Assembly: GCF_028993575.1 (NCBI RefSeq)
Contig: NZ_CP118615.1
Coordinates: 2,170,001-2,234,000 of the forward strand
Length of the DNA: 64,000 nucleotides
Direction: 5' to 3'
Source: Micromonospora cathayae
GTDB lineage: Bacteria; Actinomycetota; Actinomycetes; Mycobacteriales; Micromonosporaceae
A program made the position numbers and the translations under genes. Under the pieces are notes generated by a model. It ran no database searches, was not told where the DNA came from, and worked only from the letters and a program-made list of their open reading frames with translations. Numbering within the stretch: position 1 is the stretch's first letter; every line of letters starts with the position of its first letter. Below, piece after piece: positions 51,896 to 59,255 of the stretch.

Positions 51896-52486
51896 ATGAC
51901 GGCAACGGTGGACGGTTCGGCGACCGGAGGAGCGCGGGGCGTGGCGGGCAGCGACACGACGGCGGGGGCCACCACCCAGATCGGGGTGGCGGTGGACATT
52001 CCCGAGCCGTGGGGCTCCGTGCTCACCCGGCGACGGGCGGAAGCCGGCGACCCCCTCGCGGCGGACATCCCCGCCCACGTCACGCTGCTCGGGCCGACCG
52101 AGATCCCGCTGGACGCGCTGCCGGTGGTCGAGGATCACCTGGCCACGGTCGCCGCCGCGCACCTGCCGTTCAGCCTGCACCTGCGGGGCACCGGCACGTT
52201 CCGCCCGGTGACCCAGGTGGTGTTCGTCGCGGTCGCCGCCGGGATCAGCGAGTGCGAACTGCTCGCCGAGGCGATCAGCGCCGCGCCGGAGCTGCACCGG
52301 GAGACCCGTTTCCCGTACCACCCGCACGTCACCGTCGCCCAGGACGTCACGCCCGAGGCGCTGGACCAGGTGTACGAGGACCTCGCCGACTTCTCGGCGA
52401 TCTTCGAGGTGGACGCGTTCACCCTGTTCTCGCACTCCGGCCAGACCAGGTGGCAGCCCCGCCGCGACTTCCGCCTCGGCGGCTGA
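51896..52486 (+). CDS. 2'-5' RNA ligase/phosphoesterase-like protein (2H superfamily)
   Basis: A 196-residue protein with the two His-x-Thr motifs that define the 2H fold: PAHVTLLGPTEIPL and PYHPHVTVAQDVTP. Such proteins act on 2',3'-cyclic or 2'-5' phosphodiester bonds in RNA. A ~25-residue Gly/Ala/Thr-rich N-terminus comes before IGVAVDIPEPWGSVL. It begins 9 nt after trpS and is probably co-transcribed, a frequent actinobacterial arrangement. The substrate in vivo is unknown. Confidence 0.88.
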   Translation: MTATVDGSATGGARGVAGSDTTAGATTQIGVAVDIPEPWGSVLTRRRAEAGDPLAADIPAHVTLLGPTEIPLDALPVVEDHLATVAAAHLPFSLHLRGTGTFRPVTQVVFVAVAAGISECELLAEAISAAPELHRETRFPYHPHVTVAQDVTPEALDQVYEDLADFSAIFEVDAFTLFSHSGQTRWQPRRDFRLGG

Positions 52487-52532
52487 CCCGTACCGCCCGT
52501 CCCGGCCCTCTCGGCCGCCCGGGGGTGATCAA

Positions 52533-52595
52533 CACGAGATGCGGCATGTCGGGCCTTCGCCTCGTCTCGGCGACGCCGGGATGCCGCATCTGGTG
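52533..52595. repeat. Palindromic intergenic hairpin, second type
   Basis: CACGAGATGCGGCAT (52533-52547) pairs with ATGCCGCATCTGGTG (52581-52595) at 14 of 15 positions; the loop is 33 nt. It is preceded by GTGATCAA, which recalls the GTTGATCA at the edge of the 11399-11467 hairpin. Probably a dispersed element. Confidence 0.55.
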
Positions 52596-52660
52596 CCGGG
52601 GCCGGGCCCGGCCCGCGGGGGTGGGCGGCGGTGCGGCGGTGGATCGGCGAAGATGATCGC

Positions 52661-53602
52661 GTGAACGTGTTCGGACGGGTCGAGACCGGGGCCAACCGGT
52701 GGATCGCCGCGCTGCGGCGACGGTCCCGGGTGTTCGACCACGTCTGGCGGGCCGGGGTCCGCTACAACGAGGTCTTCGCGGTCCGCCTCGCGGCGGCGAT
52801 CGCCTACTACGGGTTCTTCGCGGCCTTCGCCCTCGCCCTGATCGGGTACGCGATCTTCGGCGCGATCCTGGAGGACAACGACGAGATCAGCCGGACAGCG
52901 GCCGACTTCCTGCGGGAGAACCTGCCCTTCCTCGACCCGGTGCAGATCGCCGACAGCAGCGGCAAGGTCGGTGTGATCGGCCTGGTCATCCTGGCCTTCA
53001 CCGGGATCGGCTGGGTGGAGGCGATCCGGTCCTCGCAGCGCCTGATCTACGGGCTCAACCAGCAGCCGGGCAACCTGGTGGTCCGCCGGCTGGTGGACCT
53101 CGGCATCCTGGTGGCGCTCTTCATGCTGCTCGGGGTGTCGGTGGCGGCCGTGGACGCGTTGGAGTCGCTGCTGCGGTTCCTGCTGCGCAGCACCGGATCG
53201 GTCGGGTTGACCACGGTGAGCGCGGTGCTCAGCGTGCTGGTCAACCTGGTGCTGGCGAGCGCCTTCCTGGTGCTGGTGCCCCGGCTGCGGATGAGCCGTC
53301 GACGGTTGCGGCCGGTGGTGCTGGTGGTCGCCGTCGGCATCACCCTGCTGAACACCGTCGGGCGGTACTACGTGGTCCGTACCGAGCGGAATCCGGCGTA
53401 CACGGTGGTGGCCGGCGCGGTCGGTCTGCTGCTCTACCTCTACCTGCTCAACCAGTTGGTGCTGTTCGGCGCGGCGCTCGCCGCCACCAGTGAGCAGGGC
53501 CAGGTGTTGGATCTCGCCGACGGGGGTAGGGTCGTCGCCCCGGTCGGTGCCGCCGTACCGGACACCCCGGACCGGCCCGTCCCGCCCCCCGCTGGAGGTT
53601 GA
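52661..53602 (+). CDS. YihY/BrkB family membrane protein
   Basis: A 313-residue inner-membrane protein with six predicted helices. The N-terminal segment FDHVWRAGVRYNEVFAVRLA followed by AAIAYYGFFAAFALALIGYA is the BrkB/YihY signature. Later helices include GKVGVIGLVILAFTGIGWVE and LGILVALFMLLGVSVAAVDA. The C-terminal ~35 residues are polar and Pro-rich. The family is of unknown function (once thought to be RNase BN). The GTG at 52661 is chosen; it overlaps no other gene. The SRPBCC gene starts only 5 nt after its stop, so they are probably co-transcribed. Confidence 0.88.
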   Translation: MNVFGRVETGANRWIAALRRRSRVFDHVWRAGVRYNEVFAVRLAAAIAYYGFFAAFALALIGYAIFGAILEDNDEISRTAADFLRENLPFLDPVQIADSSGKVGVIGLVILAFTGIGWVEAIRSSQRLIYGLNQQPGNLVVRRLVDLGILVALFMLLGVSVAAVDALESLLRFLLRSTGSVGLTTVSAVLSVLVNLVLASAFLVLVPRLRMSRRRLRPVVLVVAVGITLLNTVGRYYVVRTERNPAYTVVAGAVGLLLYLYLLNQLVLFGAALAATSEQGQVLDLADGGRVVAPVGAAVPDTPDRPVPPPAGG

Positions 53603-53607
53603 CCCCG

Positions 53608-54363
53608 ATGGACCCGCAGATGACCGAACCGAAGCCGTTCCGGGTGGAGGTGCCGGTGGCCGCCGACCGGGAGACGGTCTGGTCGGCGCTGACCGAGCCG
53701 GAGCTGATCCGGCAGTGGTTCGGCTGGGAGGACGACGAGGCGGACGACGGGCTGGACGAGGAGATCCGGCACATCTTCGTCGACCACGCCGAGCCCTACC
53801 CGCCGGACCGGATCGCCCTGGAGGCCGGGCAGGAACTCCAGGTGGAGGCCGACGGGGAACGGACGTTGGTGCGGGCGGTGATGCCGGGCGCCCTGGACGG
53901 TGAGCTGGCCGACGTGTACGACGCCCTGGAGGAGGGCTGGCGGACCTTCTTCGAGCAGCTGCGGTACCTGCTGGAACAGCGTCCGGCCGGGGAGCGCCGT
54001 ACGGTGCGGCTGACCGGGGTGGCGACCGGGAAGCAACTGCTGGCCGTGCTCGACGAGGCCGGACCGACGGAACGCTGGCACGACAGCCGGTACCAGCGGA
54101 TCGTGGTGGACGCCGAGGGCCGGTTGCTGGCCGCCGCGGCGGAGACGCCGCTGGACGAGGAGGCGGCCGGGCCGGTCAGCCTGGTGGTCAGCGCGTACGG
54201 GCTGGACGACGCCGGGCTGGCGGACCTGCGGGCGGAGTGGACGCGACGGTGGACGACCGCGATCCCGCCCGGTGACCCGCACGATGCGTCGGCCGGTGAC
54301 CCGCACGATGCGTCGGCCGGTGACCCGGACGGAGAGCCGACCGGCGATCGGGGCGCGGAGTAG
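53608..54363 (+). CDS. SRPBCC (START/AHSA1-like) domain protein
   Basis: A 251-residue protein. Residues ~10-150 show the AHSA1/SRPBCC pattern: FRVEVPVAADRETVWSALTE then PELIRQWFGWEDDE, and later EEGWRTFFEQLRYLLEQRPA. These domains bind hydrophobic ligands or act as co-chaperones. The second half is less conserved, and the C-terminus has a repeat of PHDASAGD twice, then PDGEPTGD. The ribosome site GGAGG overlaps the stop region of the YihY gene, indicating coupling. Ligand unknown. Confidence 0.85.
   Translation: MDPQMTEPKPFRVEVPVAADRETVWSALTEPELIRQWFGWEDDEADDGLDEEIRHIFVDHAEPYPPDRIALEAGQELQVEADGERTLVRAVMPGALDGELADVYDALEEGWRTFFEQLRYLLEQRPAGERRTVRLTGVATGKQLLAVLDEAGPTERWHDSRYQRIVVDAEGRLLAAAAETPLDEEAAGPVSLVVSAYGLDDAGLADLRAEWTRRWTTAIPPGDPHDASAGDPHDASAGDPDGEPTGDRGAE
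54271..54327. repeat. Perfect 24-bp tandem repeat inside a coding region
   Basis: Two exact 24-bp units (54271-54294, 54295-54318) plus the first 9 nt of a third encode GDPHDASA twice at the C-terminus of the SRPBCC protein. Unit length is a multiple of three, so copy-number change would keep the frame. Confidence 0.9.
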
Positions 54364-54466
54364 GCCGACGAGCGGGACGGAGACTCGGCCGGCGGGCCGG
54401 ACGAGTAAATCGGCAATTAGGGCGAATCGGTCTCGTGGATCGGGTCCGGCGGACGATGATGGGCGC

Positions 54467-54910
54467 GTGGGCGCACTAGTGACGTTGGACCTGCCGGACG
54501 ACTCGCCGATGCTCGGCCTCCCGTGGATCATCACCTTCGGGCCGCTCGGCGACGGCGACGACTGGGAGCCGGTGGTCTGCGGCCCGTACGAGCGACCGCA
54601 CGCGCTGGCCCTGGCCGAGTCGGTGGTCGCCGACGAGCAGTTGATGGCGGTGGTCGAGCCGTTGCTGCCGGCGGTGTCGGCGGACGAGATCCGGGACGAG
54701 ATCGCCTCCGCGCGGGTGGCCGCCGAGGACCAGACCGCGCAGGTCGAGGAGGCCGACCTGTACGGCGACTTCGAGAACACCATCGACGAGGAGCTGGAGG
54801 AGGCGGCCGGCCGGGAATCGCACCCCGAGCCGCGTACCCCGCCCACCGAGGCGGAGCTGCGGGAGGGCTTCCGCCGGATCGCCGCCCGGCTCACCGCCCC
54901 TGCGGACTGA
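54467..54910 (+). CDS. Hypothetical acidic protein, 147 aa
   Basis: No family recognised. A soluble protein that begins VGALVTLDLPDDSPMLGLPW with ITFGPLGDGDDWEPVVCGPY, a segment mentioning a small alpha/beta start, followed by an acidic helical region (AVSADEIRDEIASARVAAED, NTIDEELEEAAGRE) and REGFRRIAARLTAP at the end. Codon usage is gene-like throughout. The GTG at 54467 follows GATGAT by 6 nt, compatible with a leaderless mRNA; a GTG four codons later is possible. Sits between the SRPBCC gene and the secreted repeat protein without shared promoter evidence. Confidence 0.65.
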   Translation: MGALVTLDLPDDSPMLGLPWIITFGPLGDGDDWEPVVCGPYERPHALALAESVVADEQLMAVVEPLLPAVSADEIRDEIASARVAAEDQTAQVEEADLYGDFENTIDEELEEAAGRESHPEPRTPPTEAELREGFRRIAARLTAPAD

Positions 54911-54918
54911 CGGATCAA

Positions 54919-54947
54919 TAGACAGGTTTCGAATTCTTTCCTAGGCT
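54919..54947 (+). promoter_or_regulatory. Promoter of the secreted repeat protein
   Basis: TAGACA (54919-54924), a 17-nt spacer and TAGGCT (54942-54947), one of the best sigma-70-type promoters in the window. It sits in an AT-rich patch and predicts a ~34-nt leader. Confidence 0.65.
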
Positions 54948-54987
54948 TCGCCTGTCCCTGCCGAGACTCCCACCCCCAGGAGACCCT

Positions 54988-55860
54988 TTGCCCAGGCGTC
55001 TGTTCCCGCTGCTGGCAGCGATCCTCGTCGGCGTGTCCGTCCTGACCGCCCCCGTCCAGGCCGGTGCCGCCCCGACCGTGCCGGTTGCCGGCACCGACGA
55101 CACCGGCCTGACCAGCCAGTCGACGCCCACCGGCTGCACCACCTCGGTCGAGTGGGTCCAGGAGGGCAACCACTACTACTACGGCCGGGGCAAGGTCCAG
55201 TGCACCGCCGGCCGGTACCGGATCAAGCTCGTCTGCCGCAACCTGCAGACCGGCGTGGGATACGTCACGTACGGCACGACCGTGGTGACCGCCCCGAACA
55301 CGGCCACCACCACCTGCAACACCGGCAACACGGCGGAGAGTGTGCACGCCGTGCAGGACCCGCCAGGCACCGGCCTCACCGGCTGCGTGACCTGGCGGGA
55401 GTGGGTGCACGAGGGCAGCAGCCACTACTACGGTCGGGGCTACGTCCAGTGCGACACCGGCCGGTACAAGGCCAAGCTGGTCTGCCGTAACGAGCAGACC
55501 GGCGTGGGGTACGTCCGGTACGGCGGCACGGTGGTGACCGCCCCCGGCAGCGCCACCGCCCAGTGCGACAGCGGCAACACGGCGGAGAGCGTCCAGGCGG
55601 TGCAGGATCCGCCGGCGACCGGCGTCAACGGCTGCGTGACCTGGATGGAGTGGGTCCACGAGTCGTTCAACACCATGTACTACGGCCGTGGTCTCGTGCA
55701 GTGCGACACCGGCCGGTACGGCGTCCAGCTTTCCTGCCGCAACATCCAGACCGGGCAGACGTACGTGGTCACCGGCTATGCGGTCACCGCGCCGAGCACG
55801 AACAGCACCACCTGCTACAGCGGCAACCGGGTGGAGAGCGTGCAGGCCGTCCCGCAGTGA
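54988..55860 (+). CDS. Secreted protein of three 83-residue cysteine-containing repeats
   Basis: A 290-residue exported protein with a signal peptide (LLAAILVGVSVLTAPVQAGA, cut near residue 27). Three repeats fill residues 49-131, 132-214 and 215-290. Each has GC near its start, EWV.E....YYGRG, VQC.TGRY, L.CRN.QTG, a V.AP segment, a fourth Cys and SGN..ESV(H/Q)AV, so four Cys per unit could form two disulphides. I know no named family with this unit. The start is the TTG at 54988, with AGGAG 5 nt upstream. Strong promoter before it and terminator after it: a single-gene unit. Function unknown; a wall or ligand-binding role is a guess. Confidence 0.8.
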   Translation: MPRRLFPLLAAILVGVSVLTAPVQAGAAPTVPVAGTDDTGLTSQSTPTGCTTSVEWVQEGNHYYYGRGKVQCTAGRYRIKLVCRNLQTGVGYVTYGTTVVTAPNTATTTCNTGNTAESVHAVQDPPGTGLTGCVTWREWVHEGSSHYYGRGYVQCDTGRYKAKLVCRNEQTGVGYVRYGGTVVTAPGSATAQCDSGNTAESVQAVQDPPATGVNGCVTWMEWVHESFNTMYYGRGLVQCDTGRYGVQLSCRNIQTGQTYVVTGYAVTAPSTNSTTCYSGNRVESVQAVPQ

Positions 55861-55878
55861 CACTCCGGCCGTAACGGA

Positions 55879-55921
55879 CACCGGCGCCCCGGGAGGTCGA
55901 AACCGTCCCGGGGCGCCGGTG
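55879..55921. terminator. Perfect 16-bp hairpin terminator
   Basis: CACCGGCGCCCCGGGA and its exact complement TCCCGGGGCGCCGGTG flank an 11-nt loop 18 nt after the repeat-protein stop. The dyad is symmetric, so it may also stop transcripts of the convergent GH13 gene. Confidence 0.8.
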
Positions 55922-56004
55922 CCACCCACCCCCCACCACAAGGGGTCGTCTGCCCCAGTCGCCCGCCGGCGCTTAGCTCGACGAACGACCAGGTGAGATC
56001 AGGT

Positions 56005-57675
56005 CTACCCGACCCGACGCCGTTCGAACCACACTGCGGCGTCGATCGGCAGGAGATACCCGTCACCCTGCTCGGCGAGCGGCGCGCTGGCGACCAGCGG
56101 CCGGCCGTACCCGGTGACCGTCACCGGGGCGCCGCTGAGGTTGACCACGCAGCTCAGCTCGACGTCGCCGGCCGTGCGGTCGAACGCCAGTACGCCCGGG
56201 TCGCTCTCCCGCCAGGTGACCCCGCCGGCGTCGATCGCCAGCGCCGGGTGCTCGTGCCGGATCCGCAGCGCGGTGCGGTACAGCTCCAGCGTCGAGCCGG
56301 GCACCCCGGTCTGGGCGGCGACCGAGAGGGCGGCCCAGGTGGCCGGGGCCGGCAGCCAGCTCAGCTCGCTGCCGGCCGGCCCGAAGCCGTACGGGGCGAG
56401 CCGGCCGCTCCACGGGATCGGCACCCGGCAGCCGTCCCGGCTCTCCCCGGTACGCAGGAACGACGGGTCCTGCCGCAGCTCGTCCGGCAGGTCGAGCACC
56501 TCGGGCAGGCCCAGTTCCTCGCCCTGGTAGACGTACGCGCAGCCGGGCAGGGCCAGCATCAGCAGGGCGGCGGCGCGGGCCCGGCGCAGCCCGACCTCGC
56601 CGTCGCCGTACCGGGTGACGTGCCGCTGCTTGTCGTGGTTGGAGAGCACCCAGGTGGTCGGCGCGCCGACGATGGTCGACTCGCCCAGCGCGGTGTCGAT
56701 CACCTTGCGGAACGAGTCGGCCGACCAGGTGGCGTCGAGGAAGTCGAAGCTGAACGCCTGGTGCAACTCGTCCGGGCCGATGTAGCGGGCCAGCCGCTGC
56801 GGGGTCTCCGCCCACGCCTCGGCCACCGCCATCCGGCCGCCGGGGTAGCTGTCCAGGATGGGCCGCCAGGCCCGGTAGATGTCGTGCACCTCGTCCTGGT
56901 CGAAGTAGGGGAGCCGGCCCTTGCCGAGCAGCTCCACCTGCCGCCGGCCGGTGGTCATGGTGCTGAACCCGACGTCCGGCAGCCCCTCCTCCTTGATCAT
57001 CCCGTGCGCCACGTCGATCCGGAAGCCGTCCACGCCCCGGTCGAGCCAGAACCGGAGCACGTCCTCGAACTCGGCGCGTACCTCGGGGTGCCGCCAGTTC
57101 AGGTCGGGCTGGGCCGGGTCGAACAGGTGCAGGTACCACTGGCCGTCGGGCACCCGGGTCCAGGCCGGGCCGCCGAAGATGCTCTCCCAGTCGTTCGGGG
57201 GCTCCGCGCCGCCCTCGCCCCGGCCGTCGGCGAACATGTACCGGGCCCGTTCCGGTGAGCCGGGGGCGGCGGCCAACGCGGCTCGGAACCACGGGTGGGC
57301 GCTGGAGGTGTGGTTGGGCACCAGGTCCACGATGATCCGCAGGCCCAGGGCGTGCGCGTCGGTGATCATGTGGTCGAAGTCGGCCAGGGTGCCGAACATC
57401 GGGTCGACGTCCCGGTAGTCCGCCACGTCGTAGCCGCCGTCGATCATCGGCGAGGTGTAGAAGGGGGTCAGCCAGAGCGCGTCCACGCCCAGGTCCCGCA
57501 GGTACGGCAGACGTTCCCGGATGCCCTGGAGGTCCCCGATGCCGTCGCCGTTGGAGTCGGCGAAGCTGCGGACGTAGACCTGGTAGACCACGGCGGAGCG
57601 CCACCAGTCGAGGTCGGTGGCGGGCGGCGACCCGTCGGGGCGGGCCTGGCCGGCGGGGGAGTGGCTGACGGACAC
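56005..57675 (-). CDS. GH13 alpha-glucosidase / oligo-1,6-glucosidase-type enzyme
   Basis: A 556-residue intracellular glycoside hydrolase that would release glucose from maltose, maltodextrins or isomalto-oligosaccharides. Family GH13 motifs: DLVPNHTSSAHPWF, the nucleophile in GFRIDVAHGM, the acid/base in MAVAEAWAETP and the stabiliser Asp in VLSNHDKQRHVTR. The motif QGEELGLPEV is typical of the GH13 subfamily with alpha-glucosidases. No signal peptide. The GTG at 57675 is used. Its promoter region (57744-57789) has GCAAG/CTTGC dyads, so it should be under the LacI-type regulator encoded next to it. Product and substrate range are inferred. Confidence 0.94.
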   Translation of the reverse strand: MSVSHSPAGQARPDGSPPATDLDWWRSAVVYQVYVRSFADSNGDGIGDLQGIRERLPYLRDLGVDALWLTPFYTSPMIDGGYDVADYRDVDPMFGTLADFDHMITDAHALGLRIIVDLVPNHTSSAHPWFRAALAAAPGSPERARYMFADGRGEGGAEPPNDWESIFGGPAWTRVPDGQWYLHLFDPAQPDLNWRHPEVRAEFEDVLRFWLDRGVDGFRIDVAHGMIKEEGLPDVGFSTMTTGRRQVELLGKGRLPYFDQDEVHDIYRAWRPILDSYPGGRMAVAEAWAETPQRLARYIGPDELHQAFSFDFLDATWSADSFRKVIDTALGESTIVGAPTTWVLSNHDKQRHVTRYGDGEVGLRRARAAALLMLALPGCAYVYQGEELGLPEVLDLPDELRQDPSFLRTGESRDGCRVPIPWSGRLAPYGFGPAGSELSWLPAPATWAALSVAAQTGVPGSTLELYRTALRIRHEHPALAIDAGGVTWRESDPGVLAFDRTAGDVELSCVVNLSGAPVTVTGYGRPLVASAPLAEQGDGYLLPIDAAVWFERRRVG

Positions 57676-57743
57676 GGTGGCGTACCCCGTTCTCTGGCGC
57701 GGGACGGCGACCCGCACGCGGACGGGCGTACGGGTGTTCGTGC

Positions 57744-57773
57744 AGAATGCCGGCCGAGCGCTGCAAGAGTCAA
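57744..57773 (-). promoter_or_regulatory. Promoter of the alpha-glucosidase gene
   Basis: On the minus strand TTGACT (57773-57768), an 18-nt spacer and CATTCT (57749-57744). Transcription would start near 57737. The -35 box lies inside the GCAAGAG...CTCTTGC dyad. Confidence 0.6.
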
Positions 57774-57789
57774 GCAGCTCTTGCGCAAG
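57763..57789. promoter_or_regulatory. Candidate LacI-type operators (GCAAG/CTTGC dyads)
   Basis: GCAAGAG (57763-57769) is mirrored by CTCTTGC (57778-57784), and CTTGCGCAAG (57780-57789) is a perfect 10-bp palindrome with a central CG, as preferred by LacI-family repressors. Both overlap or abut the -35 box of the alpha-glucosidase promoter. Confidence 0.6.
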
Positions 57790-57818
57790 GAATGACGTCG
57801 GTCACCGTCTCCGGCGGT

Positions 57819-57998
57819 GGCGGACCGTGCTCACGCCGGTACGGCCAGCGCCGGATGCGCCGGCTGGCGGGGCGGACCGTCCTCAGGCCGGTACGGCCGC
57901 CGTCGGCTGGCGGGGCGGACGGTACTCAGGCCGGCACCGGCGGCACCGGCTGGTGGGGGGACGGTGCTCAGGCCGGGATGGCCAGTGCCGGAGGCACC
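57819..57998. repeat. Four degenerate copies of the malR 3' end
   Basis: Related units begin near 57819, 57871, 57914 and 57956 (spacings 52, 43 and 42). Each has GGCGGAC(C/G)GT.CTCA.GCCGG followed by a CGCCGGCTGG-like end. The last unit contains the TGA and final codons of the LacI-type gene, so the gene tail appears copied three more times downstream. Confidence 0.75.
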
Positions 57999-59053
57999 GG
58001 CCGCTGCCGGTTCGGGGCCGGGCCGGGCTCGGCGGCGGTGGCCCGGGCGACCGCGGTGGAGCCACGGACCACCAGCTCGGGGCGGAAGACGTACTCCGAG
58101 TGCGGCGCGCCGTGCCCGTTGATCTCGTCGACCAGGGCCCGGACCGCGGCCACCGCCATCGCGGTCACCGGCTGCCGCATGGTGGTCAGCGGCGGGTCGG
58201 TGAAGGCCATCAGCGGGGAGTCGTCGTACCCGACCACGGACAGGTCACCGGGGACGCTCAGCCCGCGCTGCCGGGCGGCCCGGATCGCGCCGAGGGCCAT
58301 CAGGTCGGAGCCGCAGACGATGCCGGTCACCCCGCGTTCGAGCAGCCGGGCGGCGGCGGCCTCGCCCCCCTCCACGCCGAACAGCGACAGCTCGGCCAGG
58401 GACTCCAGCTCCGCGTCGGACGGGCCGACCAGCCGCTTCATGGCGGCCCGGTAGCCGGTCACCCGGCGCTGCACCGGCACGAACCGGTCCGGGCCGGTGA
58501 TCAGGCCGATCCGGCGGTGTCCGAGGGCGACCAGGTGGGCCACGGCCAGCTCGGTGGCCTCGCCGTCGTCGCAGGAGACGAAGGGCGCGGCGATACCCGG
58601 CGCGAACCCGTTGATCATCACGATCGGCAGCGGCCGGGCGATCAGCGCCCGGTAGCGGTCGTGGTTGGCGGCGGTGTCGGCGTGCAGGCCGGAGACGAAG
58701 ACGATCCCGGAGACCTGCCGGTCCAGCAGCATCTCGACGTACTCGTCCTCGGTGACCCCGCCGGGGGTCTGGGTGCACAGCACCGGGGTGAACCCGCTCT
58801 GCGCCAGGGTCGACTCGATCACCTGGGCGAAGGCGGGGAAGATCGGGTTCTCCAGCTCGGGCACGACCAGGCCGACCAGCCCGGCGCTGCGTTTGCGCAG
58901 CCGGGCGGGGCGCTCGTAACCGAGCACGTCGAGGGCGGTCAGCACGGCCTGCCGGGTCTCGGGGGCCACGCCGGGGCGGTCGTTGAGCACCCGCGACACC
59001 GTGGCCTCGCTGACTTCGGCCTGTTGGGCGATGTCGGACAGTCGAGCGCGCAT
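57968..59053 (-). CDS. malR: LacI-family transcriptional regulator of the maltose regulon
   Basis: A 361-residue repressor. The LacI helix-turn-helix is at residues 4-25 (RLSDIAQQAEVSEATVSRVL) with the hinge helix near 50 (VLGYERPARLRKRSAGLVGL). The periplasmic-binding-protein-like effector domain follows (~60-340; FPAFAQVIESTLAQSGFTPV, IGLITGPDRFVPVQRRVTGY). Position between the alpha-glucosidase and malEFG and the GCAA/TTGC dyads in both promoter regions make it the likely maltodextrin-responsive regulator. TAAAGT lies 7 nt before the ATG at 59053, indicating a leaderless mRNA. The symbol is by context. Confidence 0.92.
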   Translation of the reverse strand: MRARLSDIAQQAEVSEATVSRVLNDRPGVAPETRQAVLTALDVLGYERPARLRKRSAGLVGLVVPELENPIFPAFAQVIESTLAQSGFTPVLCTQTPGGVTEDEYVEMLLDRQVSGIVFVSGLHADTAANHDRYRALIARPLPIVMINGFAPGIAAPFVSCDDGEATELAVAHLVALGHRRIGLITGPDRFVPVQRRVTGYRAAMKRLVGPSDAELESLAELSLFGVEGGEAAAARLLERGVTGIVCGSDLMALGAIRAARQRGLSVPGDLSVVGYDDSPLMAFTDPPLTTMRQPVTAMAVAAVRALVDEINGHGAPHSEYVFRPELVVRGSTAVARATAAEPGPAPNRQRPVPPALAIPA

Positions 59054-59060
59054 GGGCCGC

Positions 59061-59066
59061 ACTTTA
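59061..59066 (-). promoter_or_regulatory. -10 box of malR (leaderless)
   Basis: TAAAGT on the minus strand with exactly 7 nt to the ATG. It is 9 nt from the upstream GCAACTTCTTGC dyad, so malR may be autoregulated. Confidence 0.55.
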
Positions 59067-59074
59067 GCTCAACC

Positions 59075-59133
59075 GCAACTTCTTGCGTACACCTCTGCAA
59101 GCCCTTCCATTGTCTGCAACCTCTTGCTAACGT
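59075..59133 (+). promoter_or_regulatory. malE promoter with two GCAA-N4-TTGC dyads
   Basis: GCAACTTCTTGC (59075-59086) and GCAACCTCTTGC (59116-59127) share the form GCAA-N4-TTGC, 41 nt apart, about four helical turns. The second lies between a TTCCAT -35 (59105-59110) and a TAACGT -10 (59128-59133). This gives a ~115-nt leader for malE and suits looped LacI-type repression. Confidence 0.6.
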
Positions 59134-59255
59134 CCCCGCAACACGCGAGAGCAGCGGCGCAGCAGGCACAGCGCCGGTTGGCACGAATTTTACCGAGGTT
59201 TCCACCGGCGGGCCGCCCTTACCTCAGGCGGACCGCGATGACGACAGGAGTACCG

